Source: Neisseriaceae bacterium (lineage in GTDB: Bacteria; Pseudomonadota; Gammaproteobacteria; Burkholderiales; Neisseriaceae). Taken from it: a stretch of DNA of 64,000 nt. Each line of letters starts with the position of its first letter. The stretch's first letter is position 1. The DNA is taken from assembly GCA_016864895.1 (NCBI GenBank), contig CP046107.1, positions 372,001 through 436,000 on the forward strand, given 5' to 3'. The notes beneath the pieces were generated by a model. It was not told the DNA's origin. It saw only the letters and a program-made list of their open reading frames with translations, and searched no databases. This document shows, in pieces, positions 17,116 through 26,760 of this stretch. Both the position numbers and the translations under genes were made by a program.

Positions 17116-20100
17116 CTAATGAGGACAAGAAAAACGCTGGATCGCATTATCCCAAATTGGAAAATTTGACATATCTGATCTAATTTCTAAATTAATAGAA
17201 TATTTCCCATCTAAAACATACGATATCACTCTGTAGCCAACACCTGACTTAATAACTTTAGATTTATCATAAAACCTAAATAAAGCCCAAGGACCAGAAA
17301 AATTCACAATCTTTATGGCACCATCATTAGTTTGTAATGTCAATTTAATCAAGTTTCCATTATTAGGCCCAGGCCAAACAACTCTAGTTGTAGTAGGATA
17401 ACCATGGCTGTATCTTATTTTCTGACCATCAATGTCTAAATCAGCTTGAAATACATTTGATGACAGTGCCACTGGTTTAACATCAAATGTCATTTTAAGC
17501 TCATTCCCACCTATAAAAAATGAATTCTTGATCTTCAAAAAATTATTATAAGCTCTTGCTATTTTAGGATCTATATAATTTGTCTGGCTATTTCCATAGG
17601 TCTGTTGTTGAATTAACTCCTCAATATTATTCTCTTTAAAAAAATGTTCCAGTTCGCCTGATGGTGCAAATATCCTATTAAAATCAGAAACAGATATATC
17701 ATTTTGAGAGTTTTTATTAAAAGGATACTTTGACATAATAGTGCCATGACATATTTCAGAGAAAACACCCGTCACCTTATTATTAATCGTTGTCTTAATT
17801 TCTTGAATTGCATGACTTTGAGAGCCATCTACTAAATCCAGTAGAATAGACTTCAAAGGATCCGGCAAAGTTAAAGCTCGCCCTTTGATTTGTCCAAATA
17901 CTGATTCTTCCTGATGTGGTGCTGTCGGATCATTTTTAACAACTAATGAAAGTGGGTAAATTAAATTGTAAACATCTTCAAATAGTTTACTCACAGGATT
18001 TCCATTAAGATCATCTACTCTGACTATTTTATTTCCTATATCTAGTAATGATCTAAACTGATCTTCGACTAATTTCTCTGGGGATAACCTATACTGTGTT
18101 CGTTCACCAGAAATCTCCCCTATAATTTTTTTTCTATTTTGTTGCAATCCAGAAACTGTCCTCTTAAACCAATCACCAGCATAACCATCCTCTGTTCCAG
18201 TTAGATTTAATTCTCTACTTACAAATCTAATGAAATTCACTATGGGAGAACTAGGATCAGCCAACTGTTTTGACAAAAAGGCAGCATCTTCTAAATTCTT
18301 AACTGGTCTTACTGTGATATTATTAATAAATTTATTCCACTGATCAGTAAATTCAATCAAATAATATTGAATAACATCTTCTTTCAATTTTTGTTTGTAG
18401 CCAATGGTACTCAATTTAGGTGATGTTCTGGCTAAATCATCATTTAAAACCCAAGATAATTCTTCAATAACAGATTGTATCGTTTTATCTATATTCTCTA
18501 AAAATAAATCATGATAAGCTCCCCGCGTATAAAAAGCTGGAATACTCATATCAACGACAGATCTACCATCCTTATGTTGCAACATTAAGGAAGCATTATT
18601 ACCAGCAGCTATGGATAAACTGATATCCCTAATATTTGGAGGTAAAGACATGTCCTTCAATTTTTTAATCACTCTTAAAGTTGTTGGTGTATTCCTAGCC
18701 TTTTGCATTGCAATATTGACTAAAGAATTATTAGGGTTAAATACTGGAGAATCATCCGGGAATTTATCATCAAATAAACTCTTCAAATGGAAAGAAAATA
18801 TCTTTTTATCCTTCCCAGTATAACCACTTGGTGCAAAACTATCCCATTGAGACATAAACCAATTAATTAAATCTTCTGAATTTCTACGCTCAGGCTTAAC
18901 AAGCATTTGATACATCCTAAGGGTATCATATACCTCTTGAGAGTTAGTTTTAATATTTTTTGCTAACTGATCAGTAATATAGTTTGTAACTGCTGGCCAG
19001 AAAAACTTTAACAAATGGTTATGATAAGCTCGCTCAAGTGTTTCATTAATAAAAGTATGTTCTATATAAGGATTAATTTTATCATCTTGAAAATTAAAAT
19101 GACCTTCCTGGCTACCATTCAATTGAGAATTAATATAACCTAGTTGTTCATAAGCATACACAAGCTCATCACCAGCTTTACTACTGAGAGGAACCTCTTT
19201 GATGATATTTTTTGTATGCTTAAATTTAGCTGCAACATAAGAAATATAATCAACTTCTTTTGAATACTTCATTACCAAAATAAACATCCCCACGATCGCC
19301 AATAAACCAATACCAGCATATTTAAAAGCTTTCCTTCTATTAAACTTAACTTTCTTTGTCGCTGTGAGGTTATCTAAAATACCACGGGATTCAACTTGCC
19401 TAGTTAGAGCCGGATAATAAAGTTTACCAAGATATTTAGTATCATACTCATCATTACCTATTTGAAGTGAAATAGCAGAACCAAACCAAATATCATGCAA
19501 ATAACCCGAATAACCAGTTGGATGACTAGGGAAAATCTGTTCCACTAAACTCAAAATAGTTTTTTTCAATGATGATATTGATTCAACAAAATCAAATAAT
19601 TGACTTCTTGTTTGATTATCAAGAGACTCATGTAGTACTTCTAACAAATAGTCAGTTAGTTTAACAATCCATTCATCATATCTAGTAGAAAAAATATCAA
19701 AATAGTCTGTATCTCTACCATCAATCCTTATCGGTGGTGCACTTAACCCAAATCCATTGTCTATGATCTCATCATTAAACATATACATGAACTCTTTCGC
19801 ACCAGGAAGTAAGTCAATCTTGGTAATCAAAAGAGATACTGGTAAATCTTGAGCAAGTATTTTAGTAATTTCTAACAACCTAGCTCGCAAAGTATCAGCA
19901 TATGATTTTAATTCATTCACAGATACTTTTCTCAACCATTCAGAATCAATTACCAATAAAATACCATCCAGACCCGAATCACGATATTTCTTAACAAGTT
20001 TGAAGAAAGTTTTAATATGATTCACACTCTCCTCTCTCTGGCCATCTAATTTAATCCACTCCGGATTTGTATCAAAGTATACCGCTCTATCTGATATCCA

Positions 20101-20607
20101 AGAATTATAAACATCTGTAGGGCCAATATTAGATGTAGGTTCAAGTCCATAATGTTCAGAATGTAAAAAGTTTTCACCACTGTTACTCAATGAAGAAGTT
20201 TTACCGACCGAAGGTGCTCCAATCATCAAAAACCAAGGTCGATCTTCAAGATATGGTTTAGTAATAAAATCAGCTATTGTCTGAAGTTTACTTTTTTTAT
20301 CAGTTAAGGAAGAAACTTTTAACGTGAGTATAGTATCTTGGAATCGAGATGTGACAATATCTAATTCCTTTTTTTGTTTAGGCTTTTGCTTAAAAGGCTT
20401 GAGAAAATACCTGAGTAAAAAAGATATTATCATCACCGTTATTGGCCAAAATACCGTAAATAATATAACAGCTATAAGAAAAACTCTAATCCAAACAGCT
20501 GCAAATGGATGATACTTACCCACAGCTACTATGGGACCTATGTACCATATAACAGCACACAAAATAAACGCAAATATGATAATTATTGTTCGACGAAATA
20601 AGACCAC
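17116..20607 (-). CDS. tssM: T6SS membrane complex protein TssM (IcmF family)
   Basis: A 1163-residue inner-membrane protein, normal for TssM. Two transmembrane segments lie at about residues 7-30 and 42-66, followed by the cytoplasmic NTPase domain with Walker A GAPSVGKTSS (about 130-139) and DTNPEWIKLDG. A third membrane segment near 425-445 (YAGIGLLAIVGMFILVM) leads to the large periplasmic domain. The C-terminus has the conserved VWPGPNNGNLIKL and GPWALFRFYDKS of the family. TssM joins TssL and TssJ into the trans-envelope channel. Translation begins at a GTG (20605-20607) with AAGGAAAA upstream. It follows tssL directly. Confidence 0.95.
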   Translation of the reverse strand: MVLFRRTIIIIFAFILCAVIWYIGPIVAVGKYHPFAAVWIRVFLIAVILFTVFWPITVMIISFLLRYFLKPFKQKPKQKKELDIVTSRFQDTILTLKVSSLTDKKSKLQTIADFITKPYLEDRPWFLMIGAPSVGKTSSLSNSGENFLHSEHYGLEPTSNIGPTDVYNSWISDRAVYFDTNPEWIKLDGQREESVNHIKTFFKLVKKYRDSGLDGILLVIDSEWLRKVSVNELKSYADTLRARLLEITKILAQDLPVSLLITKIDLLPGAKEFMYMFNDEIIDNGFGLSAPPIRIDGRDTDYFDIFSTRYDEWIVKLTDYLLEVLHESLDNQTRSQLFDFVESISSLKKTILSLVEQIFPSHPTGYSGYLHDIWFGSAISLQIGNDEYDTKYLGKLYYPALTRQVESRGILDNLTATKKVKFNRRKAFKYAGIGLLAIVGMFILVMKYSKEVDYISYVAAKFKHTKNIIKEVPLSSKAGDELVYAYEQLGYINSQLNGSQEGHFNFQDDKINPYIEHTFINETLERAYHNHLLKFFWPAVTNYITDQLAKNIKTNSQEVYDTLRMYQMLVKPERRNSEDLINWFMSQWDSFAPSGYTGKDKKIFSFHLKSLFDDKFPDDSPVFNPNNSLVNIAMQKARNTPTTLRVIKKLKDMSLPPNIRDISLSIAAGNNASLMLQHKDGRSVVDMSIPAFYTRGAYHDLFLENIDKTIQSVIEELSWVLNDDLARTSPKLSTIGYKQKLKEDVIQYYLIEFTDQWNKFINNITVRPVKNLEDAAFLSKQLADPSSPIVNFIRFVSRELNLTGTEDGYAGDWFKRTVSGLQQNRKKIIGEISGERTQYRLSPEKLVEDQFRSLLDIGNKIVRVDDLNGNPVSKLFEDVYNLIYPLSLVVKNDPTAPHQEESVFGQIKGRALTLPDPLKSILLDLVDGSQSHAIQEIKTTINNKVTGVFSEICHGTIMSKYPFNKNSQNDISVSDFNRIFAPSGELEHFFKENNIEELIQQQTYGNSQTNYIDPKIARAYNNFLKIKNSFFIGGNELKMTFDVKPVALSSNVFQADLDIDGQKIRYSHGYPTTTRVVWPGPNNGNLIKLTLQTNDGAIKIVNFSGPWALFRFYDKSKVIKSGVGYRVISYVLDGKYSINLEIRSDMSNFPIWDNAIQRFSCPH

Positions 20608-20634
20608 TGATTTTCCTTAGCAAATAGTTAAAAA

Positions 20635-22194
20635 TTAGTAACCGACTTGATCCTTAATGATATCTTTATCACCGTTATCCAGAATCTCCAAAAACTCATC
20701 CTTTTCTTTTCTTCCAATTTTCCACAAAATATCAACTCTTCTATTTTTTGCTCTACCCTCTTTAGTATCATTATTAAATATAGGTTCAGAATCACCCTTC
20801 CCTTCTGAAGAAATTTTTCTTTGATTATAATTATTTATGCTTGTACCATTTCTGAGTTCTCTTTCGACAGTTCTGGCTCTGTCTATAGAAAGTTGCAAAT
20901 TAGAGCCTGTACCCTTCTTATACCGAGTATTATCAGTATGACCAATAACAACTAAATCTCCAGGATAGTTGGCTAAGGCATTACCTAACCTTTCTAAATT
21001 CTTTTTCTCTTTAAATTCTTCTGTTAATTCAGCAGAACCTACATTAAAAGCTCCATCTGAGGTAAAAATCAATAACCAACCCAAAGGATGTTCTCTAATC
21101 TGAAGCCATCCTTCTTTAAGAATTGAAGCTAACTCAGGAGGTGGTGTTGTTCTTATAGTTGCCAAAACTGGCGGTTCCCACGCATTAATTTCGTTACGTA
21201 AATCTCTAGATAGACTATGTAGATAAAAAGAAATCAAAAGATATAACATAACAAAGGTTAATATGGTTCCAATCAATAGTTTTAAAGGAGTAATTAAAGA
21301 ATTTCTTCTTTTTAAAATTTCATAATCTAATAAGTGAGTTAAATCTATTGTTGGTTTTGTAAATAAAAGTCCCTTTATTTCACTTTTCAAATTATTTAAA
21401 ATGATTGGACCCTGATCTATAATTCCGTATTTACCTAAAAAACCTAGCGACAGAAATAAGTCATAAAATTCTAGTATTTTTTTATTCTTATTCGGTTTTT
21501 CTAGATAATTATCAAGATGTTCAAAACACTTCTCTCCACCCCATGCATCCTTATAAAAATGAACTAATAAACTTTTATCAAACACAATTCCATGTTCTGC
21601 CAATTTTTCGTCCAAGAAAGTACAAAGCATAGCACCCATATTATCAACATCCTCAGATAAATATTGGGAAGATAACAGGGTAGTTCTAAAATCTTCTATG
21701 TGCTTAGTAAGTTGTAGATTTAAAGACATTATGTCTCCATCATCAATATCTACCTTATTAGAAATAATTGGAAGTATTGTTAATAAGGATGGAACTGCTG
21801 CTTTAATAAGATCATTATCCCATGCTGATTTTGTAATAACCCTTTTTATCACCCCGTGTCCTGCACCTGTTTGATATCTATCATTATGTATTGATTCATC
21901 ATGACTATGGCTGCCTGAATCACGTGTCATATGAGATCCTTTATATTGAACCGAAAGAGAAGGATCGATATCATACTCATTTGACCCAGCTAGTTGACGA
22001 GAATCACTACTTGATGTATCAATCTCATCACCCGAATTATTATCCATATCTTTAGACGCCTGAATCTTTTTACTATGAGTGGCATCAATTTTACTCATTG
22101 CATCTAATGCCGCTCTTTCAGGGGAAACTTTTCCCCGGACTCTCGAACGTATATCAGATATAGCTGAACTTATTTGATTTTCTATAAATTTCAT
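20635..22194 (-). CDS. tssL: T6SS protein TssL with C-terminal OmpA-like domain
   Basis: A 519-residue protein. The first ~115 residues are charged and low-complexity. The DotU/TssL cytoplasmic domain follows (about 130-290, with LCTFLDEKLAEHGI and EFYDLFLSLGFLGKYG), then one membrane segment near 302-325, and a periplasmic OmpA-type peptidoglycan-binding domain (about 395-505) with VIGHTDNT, LSIDRARTVERELR and AKNRRVDILW. The OmpA extension anchors the complex to peptidoglycan without needing a separate TagL. The start codon overlaps the tssK stop as ATGA, indicating coupled translation. Confidence 0.94.
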   Translation of the reverse strand: MKFIENQISSAISDIRSRVRGKVSPERAALDAMSKIDATHSKKIQASKDMDNNSGDEIDTSSSDSRQLAGSNEYDIDPSLSVQYKGSHMTRDSGSHSHDESIHNDRYQTGAGHGVIKRVITKSAWDNDLIKAAVPSLLTILPIISNKVDIDDGDIMSLNLQLTKHIEDFRTTLLSSQYLSEDVDNMGAMLCTFLDEKLAEHGIVFDKSLLVHFYKDAWGGEKCFEHLDNYLEKPNKNKKILEFYDLFLSLGFLGKYGIIDQGPIILNNLKSEIKGLLFTKPTIDLTHLLDYEILKRRNSLITPLKLLIGTILTFVMLYLLISFYLHSLSRDLRNEINAWEPPVLATIRTTPPPELASILKEGWLQIREHPLGWLLIFTSDGAFNVGSAELTEEFKEKKNLERLGNALANYPGDLVVIGHTDNTRYKKGTGSNLQLSIDRARTVERELRNGTSINNYNQRKISSEGKGDSEPIFNNDTKEGRAKNRRVDILWKIGRKEKDEFLEILDNGDKDIIKDQVGY

Positions 22195-23552
22195 TTAACT
22201 CTTCTTTCTCTTATTCCCCAAACATCAAACCTTAAAGAAGGAAAATCACCCACGATACTCACTGCGATAGATACAGAAGATAAAGTCTTCCGATACAAAT
22301 CATCCTGATTATCCAATTCAAAATACACACTACTGGGATAATATGGCACATAACGAGGTGGTGTAACTAAAGGAATCATACGAATTCCAGGTAACTGTAA
22401 TTCAATAAGATTAGAAATTAAATCCGCTGGTCCTATCTTTGTTTGAGCTGGGAAAATTAACTTCAATTTATCTGATGGCATATTCGCACTAACAGCAAAA
22501 ATAATTTTCTCCACTCTCAATTGAGGATCGTTCTGATGAATATAGATTCCATCACCAGTATCCACAAATTGTAAACCAACAGAAGGAGACTCTATTATTA
22601 AGGATAAAGCACCACGTAAAGATCTAAATAAATTAAAAAATGAAACATGCAAAGATTCATGCTCATACACAATATCCCCTATGCCACGAAACTTTTCAGC
22701 ACCCGGCACAAAAGAAATTTTTCCTAGCATTTCCAATAATATAAAGAATATTCTTTCTGGATGAACCAGAGGGAGGGAAATTAAATGATTTAACTTTAAC
22801 TTGTATTCATTAAAAATCTGTAACAACAATAACTCTAATAACTCAGACAAGTTTCCTATGGATTGATCAAAATAATCCTCTCCTATATAAGAAAGTCTAG
22901 AGGATATAATACCAATAATTTCCTCAATTGAGCTCCTCAACCAGCCTATAGCTCTAAAATCAAGCAAGGGTGGTAAAAAGTTCTCATCCAAAAATATGCT
23001 ATGCCCATCTTGTGAAAATTCTCTAACTCTACATATGGGTAATACTGTCTCAGATCCTGTGATCATTTTTTGCAGCATCAGTCTAGCATTTAAAGTCGCC
23101 ATCTGTATGTGTGTACTTTGAGGAGTTCCATCTTGAGCCATCCCATGGTTTCTGTCTACTACCTCATTTTCTATAACAACATACCTAGAGTTACCATTTT
23201 GCTCAGTATCCATATCAATATAAGAATTGCCCAGAATATCAAGAGACAAAACCAAACAAACAACCTCACCCTGGTGCTCTTTTTTCAAATCAATCGGACA
23301 GGGCAACGGATCATGACCAGGCATATCAAATGGAGTCCCATCAGGAAATACCCCTTTAGCTTTTTGAATTGCTAATTTATTCTGTTCCAACAGGGCGCGA
23401 TCAATCTCTAACTGTAAAAACCCCCACGGATAAGGAGCAAAAATACTATCCTTTTTATTAATCAAATTCTCAAAATAGCGATCTTGTTCCTGAAAATGTT
23501 GGGGCTCCATCATCATACCTTCAACCCACAATACTTTTTGCTTTGGAAGCAC
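22191..23552 (-). CDS. tssK: T6SS baseplate protein TssK
   Basis: A 453-residue protein that links the baseplate to the TssLM membrane complex. The N-terminal KVLWVEGMMMEPQHFQEQDRYFE is the TssK hallmark, followed by PYPWGFLQLEIDRALL. The C-terminal membrane-complex-binding domain is present (PPRYVPYYPSSVYFELD near residue 390). Length is standard. It is the first gene of a tssK-L-M block and follows the two small secreted-protein genes after 56 bases. Confidence 0.95.
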   Translation of the reverse strand: MLPKQKVLWVEGMMMEPQHFQEQDRYFENLINKKDSIFAPYPWGFLQLEIDRALLEQNKLAIQKAKGVFPDGTPFDMPGHDPLPCPIDLKKEHQGEVVCLVLSLDILGNSYIDMDTEQNGNSRYVVIENEVVDRNHGMAQDGTPQSTHIQMATLNARLMLQKMITGSETVLPICRVREFSQDGHSIFLDENFLPPLLDFRAIGWLRSSIEEIIGIISSRLSYIGEDYFDQSIGNLSELLELLLLQIFNEYKLKLNHLISLPLVHPERIFFILLEMLGKISFVPGAEKFRGIGDIVYEHESLHVSFFNLFRSLRGALSLIIESPSVGLQFVDTGDGIYIHQNDPQLRVEKIIFAVSANMPSDKLKLIFPAQTKIGPADLISNLIELQLPGIRMIPLVTPPRYVPYYPSSVYFELDNQDDLYRKTLSSVSIAVSIVGDFPSLRFDVWGIRERRVK

Positions 23553-23608
23553 TTACCCTTCCCCCCTTTTTTTACAGATCAATAATTACTAAAAAATAAG
23601 TAAATAAA

Positions 23609-23800
23609 TCATCCAATAATCACATTTATAACTGCTTGAAATGGATAAAATAGCATTTCAAATATAGTATTCATAATATCAACAGTTAAATTAGTAGATC
23701 CATTTGCCAAATTTTCTGTATTTATCCCAGCAGCTGCCTGAGAACAATATGGATTCAAGAAAAAAAATAAAAATATTGATAAACTAACAAATTTCTTCAT
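23609..23800 (-). CDS. Tiny secreted protein, paralogue-like to its neighbour
   Basis: A 63-residue protein (start at the ATG at 23800, with a GGAG site; an in-frame ATG at 23818 lacks one). A signal peptide of about 22 residues is followed by a short polar part and a hydrophobic amphipathic helix (DIMNTIFEMLFYPFQAVINV). The helix aligns without gaps to the equivalent part of the upstream 72-residue protein (D-x3-T...F-x-P). It sits between tssJ and tssK. Function unknown: it may be a membrane-active effector, a periplasmic accessory part, or a pore peptide. Confidence 0.55.
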   Translation of the reverse strand: MKKFVSLSIFLFFFLNPYCSQAAAGINTENLANGSTNLTVDIMNTIFEMLFYPFQAVINVIIG

Positions 23801-23825
23801 AATTGCATGCTCCATCAAAGTTGCT

Positions 23826-24044
23826 TTATATCGAATTAACCATAAATTGAGTAGCTATTTCAACAGGCAAAAAAGCAAACTTCAGAACAGTCCATGCAAC
23901 ATCCTTTATGAAATTATAAGGAGTGTCAATGACAGGATTTCCGGTTGGGCCATTATAATTAAATACGTAAGAGTTTTCTGCCACACTGAATGACGCACTA
24001 AACACCAAAACACATAAAAATAATGATACAGCAATCCTTTTCAT
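23826..24044 (-). CDS. Tiny secreted protein with amphipathic C-terminal helix
   Basis: A 72-residue protein with a clear signal peptide (MKRIAVSLFLCVLVFSASFSVA, cleavage before EN). The mature part is about 50 residues: a polar segment (YVFNYNGPTGNPVIDTP) and a helix DVAWTVLKFAFLPVEIATQF. An AAGGA ribosome site is present. It follows tssJ by 51 bases and precedes a similar 63-residue gene. It is not a known core T6SS part. The paired arrangement and secretion signal are what can be seen; the role is open. Confidence 0.6.
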   Translation of the reverse strand: MKRIAVSLFLCVLVFSASFSVAENSYVFNYNGPTGNPVIDTPYNFIKDVAWTVLKFAFLPVEIATQFMVNSI

Positions 24045-24095
24045 AGAAAAATCCTTTTTTAATTAATAGGTTATAGATATACTTTCTAAAAATAA

Positions 24096-24662
24096 CTAGA
24101 ATACAACAACATTATTTTTTTCTTTTTTGTCTTTATTTCTACTTCTGTTATCCCTTTCTAATTTACCAACTAATATTTCATTTCTAGTAATTTTTACTGG
24201 AACTGCTACCTTCTTAAGCTTTTTAACTATCTTAAGCCTATCAATTGGCTTAAAATCATTAACTTGCTGAAAATTTGCCCCAGCGACTAACCACAAAGGA
24301 GCATCATCTCTTCGATTATAGACAATATCAAAATCTAGCTGATAACTTTGATTAGGCGAAACCATCAATTCCCTAGAATCAATTACCTCATTCCCCTCTG
24401 CCCTATCCGTACAAGGAATACCATCATACACACCATCCGGAGACCAATACTTAGATTTCACAATAAAAAAACAGACTTTAACTGGCTGTGCACTTTGATT
24501 ATTATATCCAGGGTTGATCGTACCATCAGATTCTAAAGAAACATTAATCTTAATATTTTTTTCATTAGAAAAAAATTTACTCGTCATATCAGATAATTGC
24601 GTGCAAGAAGACAACAATAATACAACCAATAATACTTGCCAATATCTTCCAACCATATACAC
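24096..24662 (-). CDS. tssJ: T6SS outer-membrane lipoprotein TssJ
   Basis: A 188-residue lipoprotein with lipobox LSSC (Cys 20). The mature part has the TssJ/VasD transthyretin-like pattern: INVSLESDGTINPGYNNQSAQPVKVCFFIVKS, and later PNQSYQLDFDIVYNRRDDAPLWLVAGANFQ. The C-terminal ~30 residues are unusually basic (KLERDNRSRNKDKKEKNN). TssJ tethers the periplasmic domain of TssM to the outer membrane. It is the first gene of the envelope block tssJ, two small genes, tssK, tssL, tssM. Confidence 0.88.
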   Translation of the reverse strand: MYMVGRYWQVLLVVLLLSSCTQLSDMTSKFFSNEKNIKINVSLESDGTINPGYNNQSAQPVKVCFFIVKSKYWSPDGVYDGIPCTDRAEGNEVIDSRELMVSPNQSYQLDFDIVYNRRDDAPLWLVAGANFQQVNDFKPIDRLKIVKKLKKVAVPVKITRNEILVGKLERDNRSRNKDKKEKNNVVVF

Positions 24663-24681
24663 TAACCCCCTTAATTTTTTT

Positions 24682-25053
24682 TTAGGACATTATGTAATAC
24701 TTTGTTTGACTGGGAACCATCTGATTACCCATTGAATTATTATTATTATGGGTGCCCATATCCCCTAATCTTGTTTTTGGCATACCTTGTAAGATATACA
24801 CACCAGAACCATTAACTGGTTGCTGTTGAGCTGAATTGGTTCCTGATACCACACCAATAACACTGCCATTAGAAACTGTATTGGTTCTGATAGTTGCCAT
24901 ATTTTGCTGGTTTGCTCCCATTAAAAAATAATTAGCAACATTAGGAACACCCGAAACATTAAGTGATTCATTTGAACCTGGGCCAGGAGCCATAGGCTCA
25001 ACTCCAACGAATGCTACTCCACCACCATTATTATTAGCTGCTGTCATAATCAT
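24682..25053 (-). CDS. PAAR-like DUF4150 spike-tip protein
   Basis: A 123-residue protein of the PAAR-like DUF4150 type that caps the VgrG spike. Seen features are SGVPNVANYFLMG, a NGSVIGVVSGT strand, GSGVYILQGMPKTRLGD, and the closing QMVPSQTKYYIM, matching the family's P-S-Q ending. There is no C-terminal toxin extension, so it is a bare tip. Its start overlaps the stop of the DUF3540 gene. In known loci DUF2169, pentapeptide, DUF3540 and DUF4150 proteins work together to mount the tip. Confidence 0.75.
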   Translation of the reverse strand: MIMTAANNNGGGVAFVGVEPMAPGPGSNESLNVSGVPNVANYFLMGANQQNMATIRTNTVSNGSVIGVVSGTNSAQQQPVNGSGVYILQGMPKTRLGDMGTHNNNNSMGNQMVPSQTKYYIMS

Positions 25054-25649
25054 TACCCCATATGAACTTGACCGCCATCTATTTTAAGAAGCGCGTCTGA
25101 TTGGATAAACCCCACCTTATTCCTCAATGTATAAGTCTGAGAAACTTTTATGAAGAAGTTTTTAGACTTTATTTCCTCAGAATTCTTAACTTCCTTATAA
25201 GAATTATAAGCTACTGTATACATTTCATTATATACATATTTTGATAAACTGGAATAAAATTCTGTTTTTTCCGCTCTCATAATGTACTCATGTGTATCAA
25301 AAATAACTCTGTTATCCACTAACATTTCGACATTAGATGCTGTAAGTTTCAAGTCATATTTCTTAAAATCAAGTGTAACTACTTTATCTCCTTCTGACCT
25401 CTCTAAAATAAAAACTATAAACATGACCTGACCATCAAAGATAGCACTAACTTTATCTCCTTTACTAGGAGAAACTAAGCAACTAGTCGCAATTTCAACA
25501 GGATACTCGGGATAATCATTCAGAAAAAACTTATTCTCTACATCAAGGTCAACATAACTAATAACAGTTTGACCCACTGCCATCACTTCAGATTCATAAT
25601 GTACTGACTTATGAACAGGCTCATTTATCACTTTAGATTTATATTCCAT
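25053..25649 (-). CDS. DUF3540 T6SS accessory protein
   Basis: A 198-residue protein when started at the ATG at 25649 (MEYKSKVINEPVHK), which has an AGGAG site. This start overlaps the end of the preceding pentapeptide gene by 11 bases. The core VEIATSCLVSPSKGDKVSAIF and the C-terminal QSDALLKIDGGQVHMG match DUF3540. These proteins are found only beside VgrG and DUF4150 genes and are thought to help build or load the spike tip. The next gene, DUF4150, overlaps its stop. Confidence 0.75.
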   Translation of the reverse strand: MEYKSKVINEPVHKSVHYESEVMAVGQTVISYVDLDVENKFFLNDYPEYPVEIATSCLVSPSKGDKVSAIFDGQVMFIVFILERSEGDKVVTLDFKKYDLKLTASNVEMLVDNRVIFDTHEYIMRAEKTEFYSSLSKYVYNEMYTVAYNSYKEVKNSEEIKSKNFFIKVSQTYTLRNKVGFIQSDALLKIDGGQVHMG

Positions 25650-26727
25650 AACGACTAACTCCTGAAGGAAAGACAGGAAACTCCAAATTTTTATCTCTCG
25701 GCCCCACATTATGTTTGTAATACCATTTCTCTATAGTACCTAATAATGGGTCATTTGAAGCAAGAGTACGATCAGTAAAATCAAGTTTTGTACCATGAGT
25801 CTTTATATTGCTCTGTTTCGTCTTAGCAAGACTACTAGAAGTCAAAGATGCTCCTCTATAATCTGTTTGATAAAATTCACTCTTAGAAAAATCAGTATTT
25901 TTCACCACAGCTCGATTGAAAGAGGCAATATTGAAAACACAATGGTAATAAGTAGAATGATATATCTGGGCATCTGTTAATTGAGAATTATTCAAAACAA
26001 CATATTCATGCTTACTATTATCTATTTTTGCTTCAACAAAATTGGCACAATTTAAGTTCAGTTTATACAATCGTAAATTGTTAATATCTGACCGATGAAA
26101 ACTAATACGATTAATATTTAATCCTTCTAAAATAAACTCGTTTAATTTACAATCAAAAGATACAAAGTCTTCAGCTTCTCCTGAAGAGAAACTATTCTGG
26201 TTGCATTCAGAATTGGCGACAATTCTAGTCTTAAAAGAATTATTTTCATACCTGAGCCTCAATAATTTAGATTCCACTATACTGGAATGTTTAATATCAT
26301 TTTGAAAAAAATTACTTTTTTGTAATAAACTATTAACAAGAGAGGTATTAAATAAACTAGATTCCTCAATGTTTAAATTATTAAGTTCAACTTTATTTAA
26401 TTGAGATTCCTCAAAGAAACCCCTTTTTCCAAAAACATTATTGATCCTAGATTCATTAAAATCAATCTCCATAACTACTAAATTTAGAAAATTGATATGA
26501 TCAAAAGTACAGTCAATAAAACTAACTTCATTTAACTCACAATCTACAAACTCCACATTTTCAAAAGTACATTTTTCAAACTTAATGCACTCACATAATG
26601 AATTGTATATTTTTATATTCTTAAATCTATAATTAGAGAAATGTGTATTACTCAAATAAAAATTGCCCCTAGATAAATTAGACAATACTCTATTTTTTTT
26701 AATTTTAGGAATTACAAGATCATTCAT
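25639..26727 (-). CDS. Pentapeptide-repeat protein of the T6SS spike cluster
   Basis: A 362-residue protein made mostly of pentapeptide repeats (A/C-N/D-L/F-x-x), for example FEKCTFENVEFVDCELNEV and NCANFVEAKIDNS, from about residue 15 to 310. These fold as a right-handed quadrilateral beta helix. The C-terminus becomes irregular (GTIEKWYYKHNVGPRDKN). There is no signal peptide. It lies between the DUF2169-pentapeptide gene and DUF3540, a common accessory set. It probably acts as an adaptor or chaperone for tip assembly; an effector role cannot be excluded. Confidence 0.8.
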   Translation of the reverse strand: MNDLVIPKIKKNRVLSNLSRGNFYLSNTHFSNYRFKNIKIYNSLCECIKFEKCTFENVEFVDCELNEVSFIDCTFDHINFLNLVVMEIDFNESRINNVFGKRGFFEESQLNKVELNNLNIEESSLFNTSLVNSLLQKSNFFQNDIKHSSIVESKLLRLRYENNSFKTRIVANSECNQNSFSSGEAEDFVSFDCKLNEFILEGLNINRISFHRSDINNLRLYKLNLNCANFVEAKIDNSKHEYVVLNNSQLTDAQIYHSTYYHCVFNIASFNRAVVKNTDFSKSEFYQTDYRGASLTSSSLAKTKQSNIKTHGTKLDFTDRTLASNDPLLGTIEKWYYKHNVGPRDKNLEFPVFPSGVSRYGI

Positions 26728-26760
26728 ATACGTAAAGTTCCACCAAAAGTGTATCCAATA

